A DNA stretch of 64,000 bases from Cuneatibacter sp. NSJ-177 (GCF_022867805.1 NZ_JALIFO010000015.1:124001-188000); one strand, 5' to 3'; shown: positions 23,888-33,017, counted from the stretch's first letter. Notes: a model not told the origin generated them from the letters alone. Made by a program: numbers and translations.

Positions 23888-25324
23888 TTATTTAAAAATC
23901 CAGCTGCCAAAAGGAATTCCGATCAAGAGAGCCGACAGAGCCAGCGCTGCGATGCCGAGCAGAGAGTGCACCTCAATCTCTTTGGTACTGACCCACTCTT
24001 TATTGCCGTGCAGCATTGCGCCTGCCGGGCTGGCGCAGGGCAGCAGGAGGCCGCAGTTGGCGCAGAAACAAATCACCGCCGTCATCATCAAAGGATTGAC
24101 TCCGATCTGGCTGGCAAACGGATACATGACCGGAACCATGATGGCGCTTGCCACCGTGTTGTTCACCACATTGGTCAAAAGTAACGTTGCGATGGCGACT
24201 ACCGCCGCGCACAGATACGGACTGGACTCGGCGAAAATCGGTGCGAACAGGGATGTAACCGAAGCGGTAAATCCGGTATCCGCCGAGGACAGCGCTCCTC
24301 CGATCATGGTTGCCGTGGCTACCATGAACAGCATCGGCCAGAGGATTCCGCCGTTTGCCAGTTCTTTAAAGGTGAAAATCGGCTTGCCGTCTTTCCCCCG
24401 AAGAAATGTGACGAAGCTGACAATCAGCAGGACCATCGCCGTAGTGCCCAGACGGTTCAGAAAAGTCTTTGCGCTTCCGGCAGGCAGGCAGCTGGGAATG
24501 ATCGTCAGGATAATCAGGGCGATCAGCGCTCCCACCGCGATTTTCTGCCGCTGGTTCAAAGCTTCCGCTTTGCCCACATCAATATTGTCTTTCAGTTTGC
24601 CCATATCCGGTTTTAGGATGAAACGGCAGAACAGAAAATAGATCGTCATGGTGCAAACGCACAGCAGTATGCTGAACATCAAATATTGAACGTAATTGTA
24701 CCCACTGTAGGCTCCCTCGGAGGCTTTGGCCAGAAAACCGAAGTTTGCCACGACGCCGGCCTGAAAAGGAAGGGAAAGAGCTCCCAGGGCATTGAAAAAA
24801 ATGATCGCACAGACCATCATTTTCGGCCACCGGTCCGCTTTGGTGTATCCCACCTGTGCGCAGATCGTGTAGACCAACTGCCAGCAGATCAAGATTGCGG
24901 CAAAACCAGCGCCGAACGCTGCGCAGATCCACGTTGAAAGGCAGATAAACAAGGACAGACGCCAAGGATGGCCTTTGCAGAATTTAGAATTGACCAGACG
25001 GTTGACGAAATACTTGGACACCCCGGTGGTTGTGAGCAGAGCGGAAAAGACCAGCAGCCACAAAATCAGCTGAACCGTCCCATTGCTGATCGTCATGGTC
25101 AGCGCCTCCGTGACATTGGCCGTGTAGCCGCTAAACCCAAGCAGAACCAGGGCCAAAACGCTGGGCCAGATCATATCACAGTTGATCCATCCCCACAGAG
25201 CGCCAAGGAAAATTCCAAGAATCGTCATTCCCATGGCGGTCATAGACCCAAACGGCGGGATGAAGCGGAACAATGCCATGAGTGCCACCACAACAGCACT
25301 ATTGATATAGTACCTCTTGTTCAT
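23888..25324 (-). CDS. SLC13/DASS-type anion permease
   Basis: A 478-residue membrane protein with about 12-14 hydrophobic segments and the general pattern of the divalent-anion/sodium symporter or ion-transporter superfamily (two inverted halves; FGAGFAAILICWQ in the first, TNVVNNTVASAIMVPVMYPF in the second, the latter resembling the SNT-type substrate motif). It probably imports an organic anion such as a carboxylate. The ATG at 25324 has GGAGG about 9 nt upstream; an in-frame start seven codons earlier lacks one. It forms an operon with the URO-D-family gene and is divergent from a LysR regulator. Confidence 0.8.
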   Translation of the reverse strand: MNKRYYINSAVVVALMALFRFIPPFGSMTAMGMTILGIFLGALWGWINCDMIWPSVLALVLLGFSGYTANVTEALTMTISNGTVQLILWLLVFSALLTTTGVSKYFVNRLVNSKFCKGHPWRLSLFICLSTWICAAFGAGFAAILICWQLVYTICAQVGYTKADRWPKMMVCAIIFFNALGALSLPFQAGVVANFGFLAKASEGAYSGYNYVQYLMFSILLCVCTMTIYFLFCRFILKPDMGKLKDNIDVGKAEALNQRQKIAVGALIALIILTIIPSCLPAGSAKTFLNRLGTTAMVLLIVSFVTFLRGKDGKPIFTFKELANGGILWPMLFMVATATMIGGALSSADTGFTASVTSLFAPIFAESSPYLCAAVVAIATLLLTNVVNNTVASAIMVPVMYPFASQIGVNPLMMTAVICFCANCGLLLPCASPAGAMLHGNKEWVSTKEIEVHSLLGIAALALSALLIGIPFGSWIFK

Positions 25325-25422
25325 CGTGTTTCCTCCTCTTAGCACCTCTAAGTTTTGATATCTTTATCATATAAAAAGTACGGTTTTCTGTAAAGCAACT
25401 GCTGAGCGAAAAACCGGTCTAT

Positions 25423-25443
25423 GTGTCAAGCACAAGTTGACAC
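25423..25443. promoter_or_regulatory. Inverted repeat between lysR and permease genes
   Basis: A perfect 21-nt dyad GTGTCAA-N7-TTGACAC. Its right arm contains the -35 box of the lysR promoter. Position and symmetry fit a LysR-type operator controlling both divergent units. Confidence 0.6.
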
Positions 25444-25465
25444 TTCTTTTTTAAGCTGATAAAAT
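25437..25465 (+). promoter_or_regulatory. lysR promoter
   Basis: TTGACA at 25437-25442, 17-nt spacer and TAAAAT at 25460-25465, near consensus, about 77 nt before the lysR ATG. Confidence 0.65.
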
Positions 25466-25541
25466 AAGAAAATAATAGGGAAGAAATTCCGATCAACACA
25501 GAGGAAAACCCGTGGAAACCAGCAAAGGAAGGTTGATTGAA

Positions 25542-26486
25542 ATGCGCCTCGAACAGCTCTATATCTTCCAAAAAATCGCAGAGACCGGTTCCATCCGAAA
25601 AGCCAGCGCCACTTTGTACACCACTCCCCAGAATGTCAGTAAAGCCATGATACAACTGGAGGAGGAGTGGAATACCACTTTGTATCTGCGTTCCCGCACA
25701 GGGGTCCGGCTCACACAGGAAGGAGAGCAGGCATATGAACTGATTCAGAAAATTTTGGAGGACATCGACGCCCTGAATCAATATTTCCACGTATCCGGCT
25801 CCAACTATTTTTCCGACGTCAGGCTTCCGGTATCCATCACCAGCTGCTCCCTCCTGGAACCCTTCGCCACGGGCGCGGTCAACACTCTTTTAGCCGACTA
25901 TGAAAAGACGCCGATTCAGATTGACAAAAAAGGGAGCGTACAGATCCGCAGCTATCTGTTCGCACTGAACAAAGAAGAGGAAATGCCGGATCTGGTGCTG
26001 ACCAATGAGATTCCGGAGAAAATGGCGCTGTTCCAGAAAAAGACAGAAAAATACTATGACTGTTATTTTTTGTTTGAGGATGAGCTCTGTCTCCAGGTGC
26101 CCAAAAACGATCCTCTGGCCAACTACGATAGAATCCCCCTTTCTGTCCTGGAAGATCTCCCCATGCTCCTCTATACGGGAACTCCGGCGCAGAAGACGGA
26201 AAGTGAGCTCATCATCCAGAGCAGAGGGCACGAGCTGAAAAACGTCAGCCGGACCGCCAATATAGAAACTTGCAGCCAAATTGCTCTGAACCGGCATAAA
26301 TACTGCTTCGTCGGATATCCCAGCGTAGAGTTCCGGCCCATGGCAAATGTAGACTATATTCCTTTGGAGCAGCCGATCACAACGAATCAGATTCTTTTGG
26401 TGAAGAAAAAACGAAAAAATAAATCCTTTACCAACGCTTTTATCAAATCCATTGACGATTCCTTCAATATAAAAAAAATATGGTAA
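25542..26486 (+). CDS. LysR-family transcriptional regulator
   Basis: A 314-residue regulator with an N-terminal winged helix (MRLEQLYIFQKIAETGSIRKASATLYTTPQNVSKAMIQLEEE pattern, residues 1-60) and a type-2 periplasmic-binding-like effector domain. The ATG at 25542 has AGGAAGG about 8 nt upstream; a GTG ten codons earlier is less likely. It is divergent from the anion permease and URO-D-family genes, with a perfect dyad in the shared promoter, so it most likely regulates their expression in response to the imported compound. Confidence 0.9.
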   Translation: MRLEQLYIFQKIAETGSIRKASATLYTTPQNVSKAMIQLEEEWNTTLYLRSRTGVRLTQEGEQAYELIQKILEDIDALNQYFHVSGSNYFSDVRLPVSITSCSLLEPFATGAVNTLLADYEKTPIQIDKKGSVQIRSYLFALNKEEEMPDLVLTNEIPEKMALFQKKTEKYYDCYFLFEDELCLQVPKNDPLANYDRIPLSVLEDLPMLLYTGTPAQKTESELIIQSRGHELKNVSRTANIETCSQIALNRHKYCFVGYPSVEFRPMANVDYIPLEQPITTNQILLVKKKRKNKSFTNAFIKSIDDSFNIKKIW

Positions 26487-26519
26487 GGCAGCGGCATCGT
26501 TCTGCCGCGGTCCTTACCA
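26470..26519 (-). terminator. Terminator of the phosphonate operon
   Basis: Hairpin with arms GGTAAGG-CA-GCGGCA (26482-26496) and TGCCGC-GGT-CCTTACC (26502-26518), followed on the minus strand by TATTTTTTTT. It also covers the lysR stop codon and may work in both directions. Confidence 0.8.
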
Positions 26520-26528
26520 CGCCGGATG

Positions 26529-27332
26529 TTACTCTCCCATCACAGCCAAGATTCCGCTCTCCTCGGCGAGATACTCCCCAACCGCCGGGCTTCCCGCCTC
26601 ATACCGGCCGTGAAAGTCGCTGCCTCCGGTTAAAAACAGCCGGTATTTCTTTGCGTATTGGCGGATCAGCTGCTCGTCAAGTTCCGAGTTGGAGTGGTGG
26701 TGGAGTTCCAGGCCGTCCAGCCCGTGGGAGACCAGTTTCGGGATCAGCTCAAAATTCTGCTGCTGTCCCGGATGCGCCAGCACGGCCAGGCCTCCGGCTC
26801 TCTTTACCGCCTCCACCGCCTCGCAGGCGTCCGGATAGCGGATGTCAAAATGGCAGATCCCCCCGTTTTTAAAGGTCCGGTAGTAAAAATCGCCGAACAG
26901 TTCTTCGGTGACCCCGGTGTCCATCAAATACTGCATGATGTGCTGCTTGTAGATATACTTCCCGTCCGCCCGAGGCACCCGGTCCAGGTCGATCTCATAG
27001 CCGTGATCCTGCAGCACCTGGATCTGCCGCAGAGAATTGGCGTGGCGGGCCAGGAGGGTCGGAAGGGCAAAAGCCTCTACCGCCTCCGGCCAGGCCAGGC
27101 GGTAGGCCAGGATGTGCACCCGCACATCCAGCCCGTAATCCCAGGCGGAAAGCTCCACACCGGGAAGCACGCGCAGGTCCGGAAACTCCGGCAGCCGGTC
27201 AAAGTGGCTGACCGTATCGTGGTCGGTAATGGCAATGGCGGAAAGTCCCTTTTCCCTCGCCATCTCCACGATGGTCTCGATGCTCTCACTGCCGTCGGAG
27301 ACCGTGGAATGAATATGCAGATCCGCCTTCAT
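26529..27332 (-). CDS. PHP-family cyclic phosphodiesterase (PhnPP-like)
   Basis: A 267-residue PHP-domain protein: MKADLHIHSTVSDGS, ITDHDT, LAHPGQ and GGSDFHGR give the metal-binding set of the family. It is the last gene of a complete C-P lyase operon and overlaps phnL by 4 nt. The PHP phosphodiesterase PhnPP of Eggerthella lenta is known to open 5-phosphoribosyl 1,2-cyclic phosphate and so replaces PhnP, which is absent here. The same job is inferred: converting the cyclic product of PhnJ to a linear ribose phosphate. A more general nucleotide phosphoesterase role cannot be excluded. Confidence 0.8.
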   Translation of the reverse strand: MKADLHIHSTVSDGSESIETIVEMAREKGLSAIAITDHDTVSHFDRLPEFPDLRVLPGVELSAWDYGLDVRVHILAYRLAWPEAVEAFALPTLLARHANSLRQIQVLQDHGYEIDLDRVPRADGKYIYKQHIMQYLMDTGVTEELFGDFYYRTFKNGGICHFDIRYPDACEAVEAVKRAGGLAVLAHPGQQQNFELIPKLVSHGLDGLELHHHSNSELDEQLIRQYAKKYRLFLTGGSDFHGRYEAGSPAVGEYLAEESGILAVMGE

Positions 27333-28024
27333 CCGACAAATCCTCCTTCCGAAATGTTAAAGACCCGGTCGCACACGCCGTCCATGAATTCCAGGTCATG
27401 GAAGATTCCGATCATGCTGGTGTTGCGGCTTTTCAGGCGCTTCAGCATGTCCTTGACCAGCACCTTGGTCTTATTGTCCAGGGAAGCGGTCGGCTCATCC
27501 AGCAGCATCAGCCGCGGATGCTTCACCATGGTGTGGGCCAGGTTCAGGCGCAGCCTTTCCCCGCCGGAAAACGTGCTGGGGTACACATCCCAAAGCTCTT
27601 CCGGCAGGCGGAAATAAGAAAGCATCTCCTCTGCCGCCGCCCTCGCCTTCTCTCCATCCTCCCCCATCTCCAAAAGCGCGCCCATCACGTGCTCCTTGGC
27701 CGTGGTGCGGGGCATCACGCTGAGGAACTGGGAGACATAGCCGATCTCGTGTTTCCTTAAGAACAGGATCTGCCGCTCCCCGGCCGCGGCCAGATCCACC
27801 GGCCCGAAGGCCTTACTGTCATAGACGATCTTTCCGGCGCTGGGCAGGTAGGTGCGGTGAATGCACTTTAGAATCGTGGATTTCCCGGCTCCCGACAGCC
27901 CGACGATCCCGATAAATTCCCCTTCGTGAAGCGTAAAGGAAATATCCTGGCAGGACCGGATCTGCTTGTTCTGCTCATATAGAAGAAACTGCTTCCCCAA
28001 TCCCTCAATCTGCAAAATATCCAT
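27329..28024 (-). CDS. phnL: C-P lyase ABC-type protein PhnL
   Basis: A 231-residue ABC ATPase-like protein with Walker A GLSGAGKST, signature FSGGERLRLNLAHTM and Walker B LMLLDEPTASLD. PhnL is needed, with PhnG, PhnH and PhnI, to make alpha-D-ribose 1-methylphosphonate 5-triphosphate from ATP and phosphonate. The start is set at 28024, the MDILQIEGL methionine, 2 nt after the phnM stop; the open frame extends 71 codons further upstream into phnM, without support. It overlaps the PHP gene by 4 nt. Confidence 0.92.
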   Translation of the reverse strand: MDILQIEGLGKQFLLYEQNKQIRSCQDISFTLHEGEFIGIVGLSGAGKSTILKCIHRTYLPSAGKIVYDSKAFGPVDLAAAGERQILFLRKHEIGYVSQFLSVMPRTTAKEHVMGALLEMGEDGEKARAAAEEMLSYFRLPEELWDVYPSTFSGGERLRLNLAHTMVKHPRLMLLDEPTASLDNKTKVLVKDMLKRLKSRNTSMIGIFHDLEFMDGVCDRVFNISEGGFVG

Positions 28025-28026
28025 TT

Positions 28027-29208
28027 TTACCTCCTGTATTCCATCCGCACCGTGGGCACGCCGTCCACCAGCACATGGGTGATCACCGGATAACCGTCCA
28101 AAAGCTCCACAATCAGAAGATCCGCCTTCTTGCCCACCTCCACCGTGCCGTAGTCCTGATCCAGCCCCATGGCCCGGGCCGGGTTTCTGGTGGCTTTTGC
28201 GACCAGCTCCGGCAGATCGCAGCCATACTGCTTCCACATGGTAAAGATGCTGTGGAGGATAGCCGGCGGATAATAGTCGGAGCAGAGGATATCGGCACAG
28301 TTCTCCCGGATCGCCTCAGCCGCGGACATGTTTCCGGAGTGGGAACCGCCCAGCAGAATATTGGGCGCGCCGACCACCGTGGCAAAGCCTTTTTCCCTGG
28401 CCGCTTTGGCGGTCGCAAGGCTGATGGGGAATTCGCTGATGTCCACGCCGATCTGCCGGTTCAGTTCCAGCTTCTGCACCGTATCGTCATCGTGGGAAGC
28501 CACGGCGATCCCGTTTTCGTGGGCCAGAGCCGCCAGCTCCTTCATCTGCTCCAGCGTGATCCGGTCCTTGCCGTCGTGATAGGCCAGGATCTCCTCCATG
28601 GTCATGCTCTTGCTCTCCCTGCCGCCGTAGGTGCGGACCGTTTCTTTGTAGACTTCCAGACTCCGGTACTGGCCCTGACCCGGCGTGTGGTCCATGAACG
28701 AAATCTCGTGGATCCGTTTTTTCTCGATCATCTCCTTGGCCACTGGAAACGCGTCCACATTGTCAATTTCCAGGCGGAGATGGAAGCGGTGGTGGATCAG
28801 ATGATAGCGGGTGCGGAGATCTTCGATCAAAGCGGCCATCTGCTCCACACTCTCCTTGGTGCGCAGCGGGCTTTTTCCCAGCAGCTCATCTTTATATAGA
28901 GAAAGGGAATGGTACATCATGGTGATGCCCTGACAGAGCAGTTCTCTCTCGCACTCCTTCATGGCCAGCTCAAAATTCAGGCGGGCCGTGGGCCGCGGCA
29001 GGATAAACTGTTCAATCCGGTCGGAATGAACATCGATAAAACCCGGCATCAGAAAACGCCCGTGGGCATCGGTCACCGCGCCGGCCCCTTCCAGGGAAAC
29101 CGACGCATCCTGGATGGCTGAAATTCGGCCGTCCTCTATGAATAAAGTCTTGCCGGTGAGAATCTGATCCGGCAGAACGAGTTTTGCATTTTTTATGGCT
29201 CTTAACAT
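28027..29208 (-). CDS. phnM: RPnTP diphosphohydrolase PhnM
   Basis: A 393-residue amidohydrolase-superfamily protein. It removes diphosphate from alpha-D-ribose 1-methylphosphonate 5-triphosphate to give the substrate of PhnJ. Visible features are the metal-binding MPGFIDVHSDRIEQ (about residue 53), the later VASHDDDTV, and SDYYPPAILHS near the C-terminus. Full length for the family. It lies between phnK (9-nt gap) and phnL (2-nt gap) in the operon. E. coli uses the same gene set but in a different order. Confidence 0.93.
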   Translation of the reverse strand: MLRAIKNAKLVLPDQILTGKTLFIEDGRISAIQDASVSLEGAGAVTDAHGRFLMPGFIDVHSDRIEQFILPRPTARLNFELAMKECERELLCQGITMMYHSLSLYKDELLGKSPLRTKESVEQMAALIEDLRTRYHLIHHRFHLRLEIDNVDAFPVAKEMIEKKRIHEISFMDHTPGQGQYRSLEVYKETVRTYGGRESKSMTMEEILAYHDGKDRITLEQMKELAALAHENGIAVASHDDDTVQKLELNRQIGVDISEFPISLATAKAAREKGFATVVGAPNILLGGSHSGNMSAAEAIRENCADILCSDYYPPAILHSIFTMWKQYGCDLPELVAKATRNPARAMGLDQDYGTVEVGKKADLLIVELLDGYPVITHVLVDGVPTVRMEYRR

Positions 29209-29217
29209 GTTTCCTCC

Positions 29218-30054
29218 TTACAGCATGGAATGGACGAGCTGCTGGGTATAAGCGTGCTGGGGATCTTCCAGCACCTGATCGGTCAGGCCGCTCTCTACGA
29301 TCTTCCCGTCCAGCATGACCACCGTGCGGTCCGCCAGCATCCGGATCACGGCCAGATCGTGGGAGACCAGCAGGATGGAGATCCCATAGCGGGCCTTGAT
29401 TTTGCGGATCAGATCCAGGACCTTGGCCTGTACCGAGATATCCAGGCCGGTGGTCACCTCGTCCAGCAGCAGAAGGGAAGGATTATTGGCCAGGGCCTTG
29501 GAAATCTGGACCCGCTGCTGCATACCGCCGGAAAAATTCTTCGGGGCCTCCGCCATGCGGGAGGTCAAAATCTCCACCGCCGACAGAAGATCCTGGGCCC
29601 GTTCGGTCATGGCCCCGGCATCCCGGCTGCCCGCCGCAATGATTTTCTCGGCAATATTGGCGGCCGCCGAATATTCCATCCGCAGCCCCAAAAGAGGGTT
29701 CTGATAGACCATGCCCATCAGGCAGTTCCGGATCCGCCTCTTTTCCGCTGCGCTGGCCTGCCAGATATCCTTTGCGCCGTCCTGGTAGTCCCTCAGATAG
29801 GCTGTGCCCTCCGTGGGCTCCAGGTCAAAATACAGGCTCTTCATCAAGGTGGACTTGCCGGAGCCGGATTCCCCGACGATCCCCAGGATTTCCCCCGGAT
29901 ACACTTCCAGGGAAACGTCGTTGGCCGCCCAGACAGTGCCGCATTTCCTGCAGCGGTTTTTTTCCAGGGAAGTCCCGCAGCAGGGGCAGCCCGAACCATA
30001 GCGGACCGTCAGATGGCTGACCTTCAGCACCGGTTGTTCAGTGATTGGATTCAT
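29218..30054 (-). CDS. phnK: C-P lyase ABC-type subunit PhnK with zinc-ribbon-like insertion
   Basis: A 278-residue ABC-type protein that docks on the C-P lyase core. Walker A is GESGSGKST at 61-69, with SGGMQQRVQISKAL and LLLDEVTTGLD further on. Unlike E. coli PhnK, residues 20-40 carry four spaced cysteines, C23-x2-C26-x8-C35-x2-C38, before the region WAANDVSLEVYPGEI, resembling a zinc ribbon. The start at 30054 overlaps the phnJ end by 17 nt; the frame is open 53 codons further upstream but that part is a phnJ shadow. Confidence 0.92.
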   Translation of the reverse strand: MNPITEQPVLKVSHLTVRYGSGCPCCGTSLEKNRCRKCGTVWAANDVSLEVYPGEILGIVGESGSGKSTLMKSLYFDLEPTEGTAYLRDYQDGAKDIWQASAAEKRRIRNCLMGMVYQNPLLGLRMEYSAAANIAEKIIAAGSRDAGAMTERAQDLLSAVEILTSRMAEAPKNFSGGMQQRVQISKALANNPSLLLLDEVTTGLDISVQAKVLDLIRKIKARYGISILLVSHDLAVIRMLADRTVVMLDGKIVESGLTDQVLEDPQHAYTQQLVHSML

Positions 30055-30886
30055 GGCGCGCGCGTACCTCCTTGCAGTAGGCAGTGTCGGAGCACTGGTA
30101 ATACCGTTCCCCGGTCTCTGCATCAAAAATTTCATCCAGATAGGTGTCCTCAGAGCCGCAGAGACGGCATTTGCGGCCGGAAAAATCCTCCCGCTCAAAA
30201 GGCACGTCCTCAAAGGCCAGCGGGATTACCTGGGTGTGGGGAGGAATCGCATAAATCTTTTTTTCCCGCCCTGCGCCGAATAAGTACAGGCATTCCGCAT
30301 CGTTCAGCTTCGGATTGTCAAATTTCGGGATCGGGCTCGGATTCATCACGTACCGCCCTTCCACCATGCAGGGGTACTCGGCGCCGATGGTCACCTTTCC
30401 GTACCGGATCAGGCACTCGTAAAGCTGAAGCCAGATACCGGCGTAGTCTTTCTCTGCGTGCATCTTCTTGGTCACTTCTTCCTTGGGTTCGATGACCCGC
30501 AGAGGCTCCGGCGTCGGCACCTGCAGCACCAGGATCTGGTTGTTTTTCATCGGCACCTCCGGCACCCGGTGGCGGGTCTGCACGATGGTGGCCTCAGCCG
30601 TGTGGATGGTGGTGGGCACATCGGTGCAGAGGGCGACAAACTTTTTAATATTGACTGCGTTCACGCTCTCATCGCTTCCCTGGTCGATCACCTTCAGGAC
30701 ATCCTCCGGGCCGATCAAAGAGAGGGTCAGCTGAATGCCCCCAGTCCCCCAGCCCCGCCCGATGGGCAGTTCCCTGGAGCCAAACGGCACCTGGTAGCCT
30801 GGGATCGCCACTGCTTTTAGCACGGAGCGGCGAATCTCCCGTTTGGAACCTTCATCCAAAAAACCGTAATTGTATTCACTCTTCAT
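30038..30886 (-). CDS. phnJ: C-P lyase PhnJ
   Basis: A 282-residue radical-SAM enzyme that cleaves the C-P bond of alpha-D-ribose 1-methylphosphonate 5-phosphate, releasing methane (from methylphosphonate) and the 1,2-cyclic phosphate. The cysteines of the unusual Fe-S site fall at 241, 244, 266 and 272 (CRLC and CSDTAYC), the same numbers as in E. coli PhnJ. GWGTGGIQ near the N-terminus is another family signature. The ATG at 30886 lies inside the phnI end (11-nt overlap), and phnK overlaps the 3' end by 17 nt. Confidence 0.95.
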   Translation of the reverse strand: MKSEYNYGFLDEGSKREIRRSVLKAVAIPGYQVPFGSRELPIGRGWGTGGIQLTLSLIGPEDVLKVIDQGSDESVNAVNIKKFVALCTDVPTTIHTAEATIVQTRHRVPEVPMKNNQILVLQVPTPEPLRVIEPKEEVTKKMHAEKDYAGIWLQLYECLIRYGKVTIGAEYPCMVEGRYVMNPSPIPKFDNPKLNDAECLYLFGAGREKKIYAIPPHTQVIPLAFEDVPFEREDFSGRKCRLCGSEDTYLDEIFDAETGERYYQCSDTAYCKEVRARHESNH

Positions 30887-31997
30887 TGCATCCTCCCTGG
30901 CTTTCCTCATCCGCCCCATGTTCCGCTTCGCCGCTCGCCTGCGGTTTCTTCCTGGTTTTGCGCACCGCATCCAGCTTGGACTGGAAGGTCACGTAGTGGG
31001 GCAGTTTCAGATGGGAGATAAATCCGTTCATCTCCAGGCTGTCCCCGTGCATCAGGACAAATTCCTCATCCCTGGCCGGGAAATCGCCGGGCAGATCCAG
31101 CTCCCGGTCCACCACGGACATGGCGATGGCCTTGTTCTCATTCCGGCCAAACACGACGCCGTAGCCGTCCGCCAGTTTCATCTCTTTTTCTCCGTCCGCT
31201 TCGGAGAAGCATTCCACCTCTGTGATCAGGATCTCGCCGATCCAGATGCTCTCCCCTTCCCCAAAGGGGTAGTCCACCAAAAGCTCCACATACCCGGTCC
31301 GAAGCTCCCCGACGGTCGGATGGATCGCCCCGAATCCCCGGAGCACCGAGTAGGCCAGCCCGCCCAGAAATCCGGTGTCGGCGCGGGCCAATGTCTGAAG
31401 CCTGGCGCTGCGGGGGGCGGGAAATTCCAGCATCTGCTCCGTCACGTCAAAAGGTTCGGAATCGTCCGGCTCATACGTGTCGATCAGCCCTTCTTTTTTC
31501 AGGGTGTCCGAGACACGGGGGCAGGCCTTCGGCGGTTGCGGCTCCTGGCATTCCAGCTCCTCCCGGACCCGGCGCAGCAGCTCCATCGGATCCTCGTTTT
31601 TCAGATCAAAGTGGATCAGGCGGTGGGTATAGTCATAGGTAGCTCCCAAAATTTGGCCGCCCTGGATATCCTTAAAAGCTGCGGAGATCCGGCGGATGAT
31701 CCGCATATCATCCGTATCGGCCGTCTGGGTATAGTAATTCCGCGGCAGGGTGGACCGGTAAGCGCGCAGCAGGAAAACTGCTTCCTCCACACAGCCCTCG
31801 CACTGCTTCAGCACCAGGGCCGCATAGTCCGGCGCGTAAAGCCCGGCTTCCCCCATGACCCGGTCGATCAAAAGGCCCAGCTTCTGCTGCACCGCGGAGA
31901 GCTCCAGTTCCTGCCCGCCGCCGGCGCGGCAATGATCCAGCAGCCGGATGCTGGCCTCAATGGCCTCCTGCCCGCCTGAGACAGCTACATATCCCAT
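30876..31997 (-). CDS. phnI: C-P lyase complex subunit PhnI
   Basis: A 373-residue protein starting MGYVAVSGGQEAI, the conserved PhnI N-terminus. PhnI is the nucleosidase-like subunit that, with PhnG, PhnH and PhnL, attaches the phosphonate to ribose of ATP. It overlaps phnH by 13 nt and phnJ by 11 nt. The lysine- and glutamate-rich C-terminal tail is probably flexible. Confidence 0.94.
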   Translation of the reverse strand: MGYVAVSGGQEAIEASIRLLDHCRAGGGQELELSAVQQKLGLLIDRVMGEAGLYAPDYAALVLKQCEGCVEEAVFLLRAYRSTLPRNYYTQTADTDDMRIIRRISAAFKDIQGGQILGATYDYTHRLIHFDLKNEDPMELLRRVREELECQEPQPPKACPRVSDTLKKEGLIDTYEPDDSEPFDVTEQMLEFPAPRSARLQTLARADTGFLGGLAYSVLRGFGAIHPTVGELRTGYVELLVDYPFGEGESIWIGEILITEVECFSEADGEKEMKLADGYGVVFGRNENKAIAMSVVDRELDLPGDFPARDEEFVLMHGDSLEMNGFISHLKLPHYVTFQSKLDAVRKTRKKPQASGEAEHGADEESQGGCNEE

Positions 31998-32584
31998 TTC
32001 TTTTCCTCCTTCCGGACCAGCCGCGGCAGCGCCATCAACCTGTGCTGCGAATCGATGAACAGAAAATCAATTCCCTGGGGATACTCGTAGGCCTGCTCCT
32101 TTCGCAAAAGCAGGGCTCTCACCACATCCGGCGAAGCGGCAAGCTCCGCCAGATCCCGGATGCCAGGCCCGGACAGGGCGATGAACTCCGAACCCAGGAT
32201 CTCCGTCCGCACGATCAGCGTCGCGCTTTTGTGGGGATCCCGCAGGCTGCCGCACTTGGCATTTTGAACCGCCTGTTCCAGCTGCTCCCCATCGGTGAGA
32301 AACAGGAAATCCGCCTCGGAGATATCTGCATTCCGGCACAGGGTCAGCTGGGAGATCTGGCCGGAAAGCACGCCGTCCTCCCCGGCCCAAAAGCTGACCT
32401 CATTGTCCAGGAAAGTCATGGCCAAGGCCAGGAGAGCCGGCTCCTCCCCAAACATTTTGCCGGCAGGGGCCGCCAGATCCACCAGGCGGCCTGGATTGGC
32501 CATGGCCTCCAGCACCAGGCGGAACACGTTTTGAGAATCAAACACCTCGTCAAACTGGTGTATTTTTTGTATCTTTGTATTCAT
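31985..32584 (-). CDS. phnH: C-P lyase complex subunit PhnH
   Basis: A 199-residue PhnH protein, with QNVFRLVLEAMANPGRLVDLA at residues 18-38 and DFLFLTDGEQ further on, typical of the family. It is a structural subunit of the PhnGHIJ core. Start overlaps the phnG stop (ATGA). Confidence 0.93.
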   Translation of the reverse strand: MNTKIQKIHQFDEVFDSQNVFRLVLEAMANPGRLVDLAAPAGKMFGEEPALLALAMTFLDNEVSFWAGEDGVLSGQISQLTLCRNADISEADFLFLTDGEQLEQAVQNAKCGSLRDPHKSATLIVRTEILGSEFIALSGPGIRDLAELAASPDVVRALLLRKEQAYEYPQGIDFLFIDSQHRLMALPRLVRKEEKKWDM

Positions 32585-33003
32585 GCTTCCTCCGCATCCA
32601 TGGCGGTAAAGCTGACCATGGTATTCAAATACAGTGCATTTTCCTTTTCTGTCTCTGCGGTCTGGGCCGCCTCCAGGATAAGGAGCGCATCCTCCTCCTG
32701 AAAGATCCCCGCGTTCACCGCGGCGTCCAGGACCGCCATGTCCAGGACCTTTTCAAAGTCATCGCCCATGGTCACGGCCGTGCCTTTGGTCTGCCCCAGC
32801 AAAACAGAGGCTTCGCAGACAATCACCTCGCCCAGATAAAACAGGCTTTCCTTCACCGGTTCCCGCATCCGGATCATGGCCAAGGACTTGGCCGGTTCCT
32901 TGATCACGGTGATCCGCTGTTTTTCTTTATAGGGGGCTGCCAGAGCAGACACCTGCTGCCGCGAGGCTCTTCCCAAAATCCGAAAGAATCGTTTCTTCTC
33001 CAT
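32581..33003 (-). CDS. phnG: C-P lyase complex subunit PhnG
   Basis: A 140-residue PhnG protein: the N-terminal RFFRILGRASRQQVSALA and the central LGEVIVCEASVLLGQTKGTAVTMGDD, with the ending of a typical PhnG. It is part of the PhnGHIJ core complex. It follows the second phnE by 14 nt and overlaps phnH by 4 nt. Confidence 0.92.
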   Translation of the reverse strand: MEKKRFFRILGRASRQQVSALAAPYKEKQRITVIKEPAKSLAMIRMREPVKESLFYLGEVIVCEASVLLGQTKGTAVTMGDDFEKVLDMAVLDAAVNAGIFQEEDALLILEAAQTAETEKENALYLNTMVSFTAMDAEEA

Positions 33004-33017
33004 TCTTTCTCCTTCCT

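Noticed and set aside
28025-28237. N-terminal extension of PhnL by 71 codons
   Set aside because: It runs through the end of phnM in another frame and is low-complexity; the real start is at 28024.
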